Shown here piece by piece: positions 12,318 to 13,961 of a DNA stretch of 13,961 bases. The notes beneath the pieces were generated by a model. That model made no database searches, was not told the DNA's origin, and saw only the letters and a list, made by a program, of their open reading frames with translations. Both the position numbers and the translations under genes were made by a program. Source of the stretch: an uncultured Clostridia bacterium (GTDB lineage: Bacteria; Bacillota; Clostridia; Oscillospirales; JAAYOS01); the NCBI GenBank assembly GCA_944386395.1, contig CALXAZ010000151.1, positions 1 through 13,961 on the forward strand, written 5' to 3'. Numbering within the stretch: the stretch's first letter is position 1; every line of letters begins with the position of its first letter.

Positions 12318-13532
12318 TTAATAAAAAATAACGGTGAAGCAGATGACATTTCCGTTATCGACTCTAACGGATATCTTCCCTTTGTGGGCGTTTACAATTG
12401 CTTGAGCTATCGAAAGCCCGATCCCATATCCGCCGGTTTCCCTCGAGCGTGAGCTATCAGCACGATAAAATCTGTCAAACAGTCTATTGAGATCTCCGCT
12501 TGGTAGAGCTTTACAATTATTTTTTATCTCAAGCTTTATGTTTTTTCCTGTTTTACTAAGTTCAACGGTTATTTGACCATTATTTTCAGTATATTTGACT
12601 GCGTTTTCTGCCAATATAGAAATCAGCGTCTGTATACCGTCATAGTCGCCGATTATCCGGAGTGATGGCTCAATTTGCACATCAAATTTTATGTTTTTCG
12701 ACTCTGCAATTAAAATAAAAGGCTCTAGAGCTTTATGGGCAGCTTCGCTAAGAATAAATTCAGAAAACGTAACACGCACCTTCCCTTCATCAATTTTTGA
12801 AAGGGTCAGCAGGTTTTTAACAAGCTCATTTAATCTTTTAGTCTGATTTCGTATGCTCGTAACCCACTCATTTTCACCACAGCTAAGCTCTAAAACATCT
12901 GCATTGGCAGAAATAATCGCAAGAGGTGTTTTTATCTCATGTCCAGCATCGGTGATGAATTGCCTTTGCTTCTCTATGTTTTCAACAACTGGCTTAATAG
13001 CACGCTTAGAAAAACCCCATATGACCGCAAAAACTGCAATAAAGCACAATATACCTACACTGACAAAAAGCAGAAAAAAGGAATTTCTAGTTTCAATTTC
13101 TGAGTTACAGTCAAGAAAAACTAGTAGCTTTCCATATTCCTTTTCTACTATGAGATATTTGTATATGCCATTATAACCTTTCTGCTTCTTTTGGCTCAAA
13201 ACCTCTTCTGCATAGCTCTTAGCATCTTCGGAGGATATGGCGGCAATGTGTCCTATATCAATTTGTGTGATATTGCCGCTTTCGTCCGCTTTGACTAAAA
13301 AATATCTCGTTTCAAATCTCGTTTCAGGAGTCATTTTGATGTCAGAAGGATGTGTTTTTTCTAGATCAGGAAAATTTCCATCGTTTCCCGAAAGGAACCA
13401 TAGCATCCCATCAATGCGTTTATCCATGTTATACATATTTACACCGTTTATAAGACCTATAAGGACTACTATGACAACCAAAATCGATCCTGACGATATT
13501 AGCACAAACTTTCTTTGTAAGCTTTTAATCAT
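12318..13532 (-). CDS. Sensor histidine kinase of a two-component system
   Basis: Membrane-bound kinase of 404 residues. TM1 is about 11-31, an extracellular sensor region of about 120 residues follows, and TM2 is about 151-173. After a short linker containing RAIKPV, where a full HAMP domain would not fit, comes the H-box QFITDAGHEIKTPLA with the phospho-acceptor His198. The ATPase domain shows the N-box LAENAVKYT, then LFDRFYRADSSRSRETGGYG and GIGLSIAQAIV. The usual G1 box (DxGxG) is replaced by NNCKALPSGDL. The start ATG at 13532 follows GGAG at 13540-13543 and overlaps the end of the response regulator by eight bases, so the two are cotranslated. The signal is unknown. It is convergent with the ABC operon. 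Confidence 0.93.
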   Translation of the reverse strand: MIKSLQRKFVLISSGSILVVIVVLIGLINGVNMYNMDKRIDGMLWFLSGNDGNFPDLEKTHPSDIKMTPETRFETRYFLVKADESGNITQIDIGHIAAISSEDAKSYAEEVLSQKKQKGYNGIYKYLIVEKEYGKLLVFLDCNSEIETRNSFFLLFVSVGILCFIAVFAVIWGFSKRAIKPVVENIEKQRQFITDAGHEIKTPLAIISANADVLELSCGENEWVTSIRNQTKRLNELVKNLLTLSKIDEGKVRVTFSEFILSEAAHKALEPFILIAESKNIKFDVQIEPSLRIIGDYDGIQTLISILAENAVKYTENNGQITVELSKTGKNIKLEIKNNCKALPSGDLNRLFDRFYRADSSRSRETGGYGIGLSIAQAIVNAHKGKISVRVDNGNVICFTVIFY

Positions 13533-13961
13533 TTCTGTTCTCCAGTGTGTAGCCTACACCGCGGATAGCCTTTATTTCTACCTCAGTACCAATCATTGAA
13601 AGTTTTTTTCTGAGATAAGATATGTATGCCCATACAACATTTATTTCAGCTTCAGCGTCATACCCCCATATCCTATCCATAAATTGTTCGGTCGAAATTA
13701 ATCTGCCACTGTTGGACATCAACATCTCCATTATCTGAAATTCCTTGTTAGAAAGACGTACTGAACTGTTTTTTGAAACAAGTTCGAATGTTTCTCTGTT
13801 TAGAATAAGATCCCCAAATTTCAATAAATTTGGGGAGAATGCAGCGCGTCTCCTTGTAATTGCACGCCCCCGCGCAAGCAGCTCCCCCATTTCAAACGGT
13901 TTAATAAGAGAATCGCGCGCACCCGCCGCCAGACCGGATGTCCTGTCCTCTATCTCTGGCT
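13525..13961 (-). CDS. OmpR-family response regulator, C-terminal part (cut by the right window edge)
   Basis: The frame is open to the window edge, so the phosphorylated Asp and most of the receiver domain lie outside. The visible part begins with the receiver end PEIEDRTSGLAAGARDSLIKPFE, containing the conserved KPF lysine; the usual GADDYLVKPF reads GARDSLIKPF here. A short linker follows (ELLARGRAITRRRAAF). Then comes an OmpR/PhoB winged-helix domain: LSNKEFQIMEMLMSNSGRLIS, WGYDAEAEINVVWAYISYLRKKL and the wing IKAIRGVGYTLE. It is the regulator of the histidine kinase encoded immediately downstream with an eight-base overlap. An ATG at 13890 is internal (Met of KPFEM) and not the start. 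Confidence 0.94.
   Translation of the reverse strand, partial: PEIEDRTSGLAAGARDSLIKPFEMGELLARGRAITRRRAAFSPNLLKFGDLILNRETFELVSKNSSVRLSNKEFQIMEMLMSNSGRLISTEQFMDRIWGYDAEAEINVVWAYISYLRKKLSMIGTEVEIKAIRGVGYTLENRND

Noticed and set aside
1..13961. Search for a mobile element, CRISPR array, toxin-antitoxin pair or phage defence cassette
   Set aside because: No integrase, transposase, spaced repeats, small overlapping gene pair or defence domain was seen; all sizeable genes belong to known housekeeping, sporulation, transport or signalling families.

Overview
The window looks like a chromosomal segment of a low-to-moderate GC, endospore-forming member of the Firmicutes, most likely class Clostridia. 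The reasons are the complete spoIIAA-spoIIAB-sigF operon, a valine T-box leader in front of valS-folC, strong purine-rich ribosome binding sites, TTA/TAA-rich intergenic DNA and a tmcAL/ackA neighbourhood. The genus cannot be told from the sequence alone. No rRNA, tRNA, CRISPR array, insertion sequence, integrase or phage gene is visible.

Left part (1-2046). The 5' part of tmcAL (tRNA-Met cytidine acetate ligase) runs leftwards off the window edge. It is divergent from ackA (acetate kinase), which has its own sigma-A-type promoter and very probably a TTG start. A 20-bp perfect hairpin separates ackA from the convergent sporulation operon.

Centre (2044-7872, all on the minus strand). A T-box leader with specifier GUA controls valS and folC, whose coding regions are 17 bases apart. 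A strong terminator follows folC and lies only about 18 bases from the spoIIAA start. Next come spoIIAA, spoIIAB and sigF, encoding the anti-anti-sigma factor, the anti-sigma kinase and the forespore sigma factor. Translation signals are tightly packed: the spoIIAA stop lies inside the spoIIAB Shine-Dalgarno sequence, and sigF starts one base after the spoIIAB stop. Where spoIIA transcription begins relative to the folC terminator is the most puzzling point in the window.

Right part (7873-13961). Divergent from the valS leader is a MarR-family regulator with a strong promoter and candidate operator repeats. It is followed by two overlapping half-transporter genes forming an asymmetric heterodimeric ABC exporter: one subunit has degenerate Walker B and switch residues, the other a degenerate signature. 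A shared hairpin separates this operon from a convergent two-component system, a sensor histidine kinase and an OmpR-type response regulator cut by the right edge.

Overall this is mostly core genome (translation, folate, acetate metabolism, sporulation) plus a MarR/ABC exporter and a two-component system of the kind often tied to drug or envelope stress. I do not see a clearly new biological system. The items worth a second look concern regulation: the folC-spoIIA terminator, the marR control region with its repeats and palindrome, the 15-A tract, and the asymmetric exporter.
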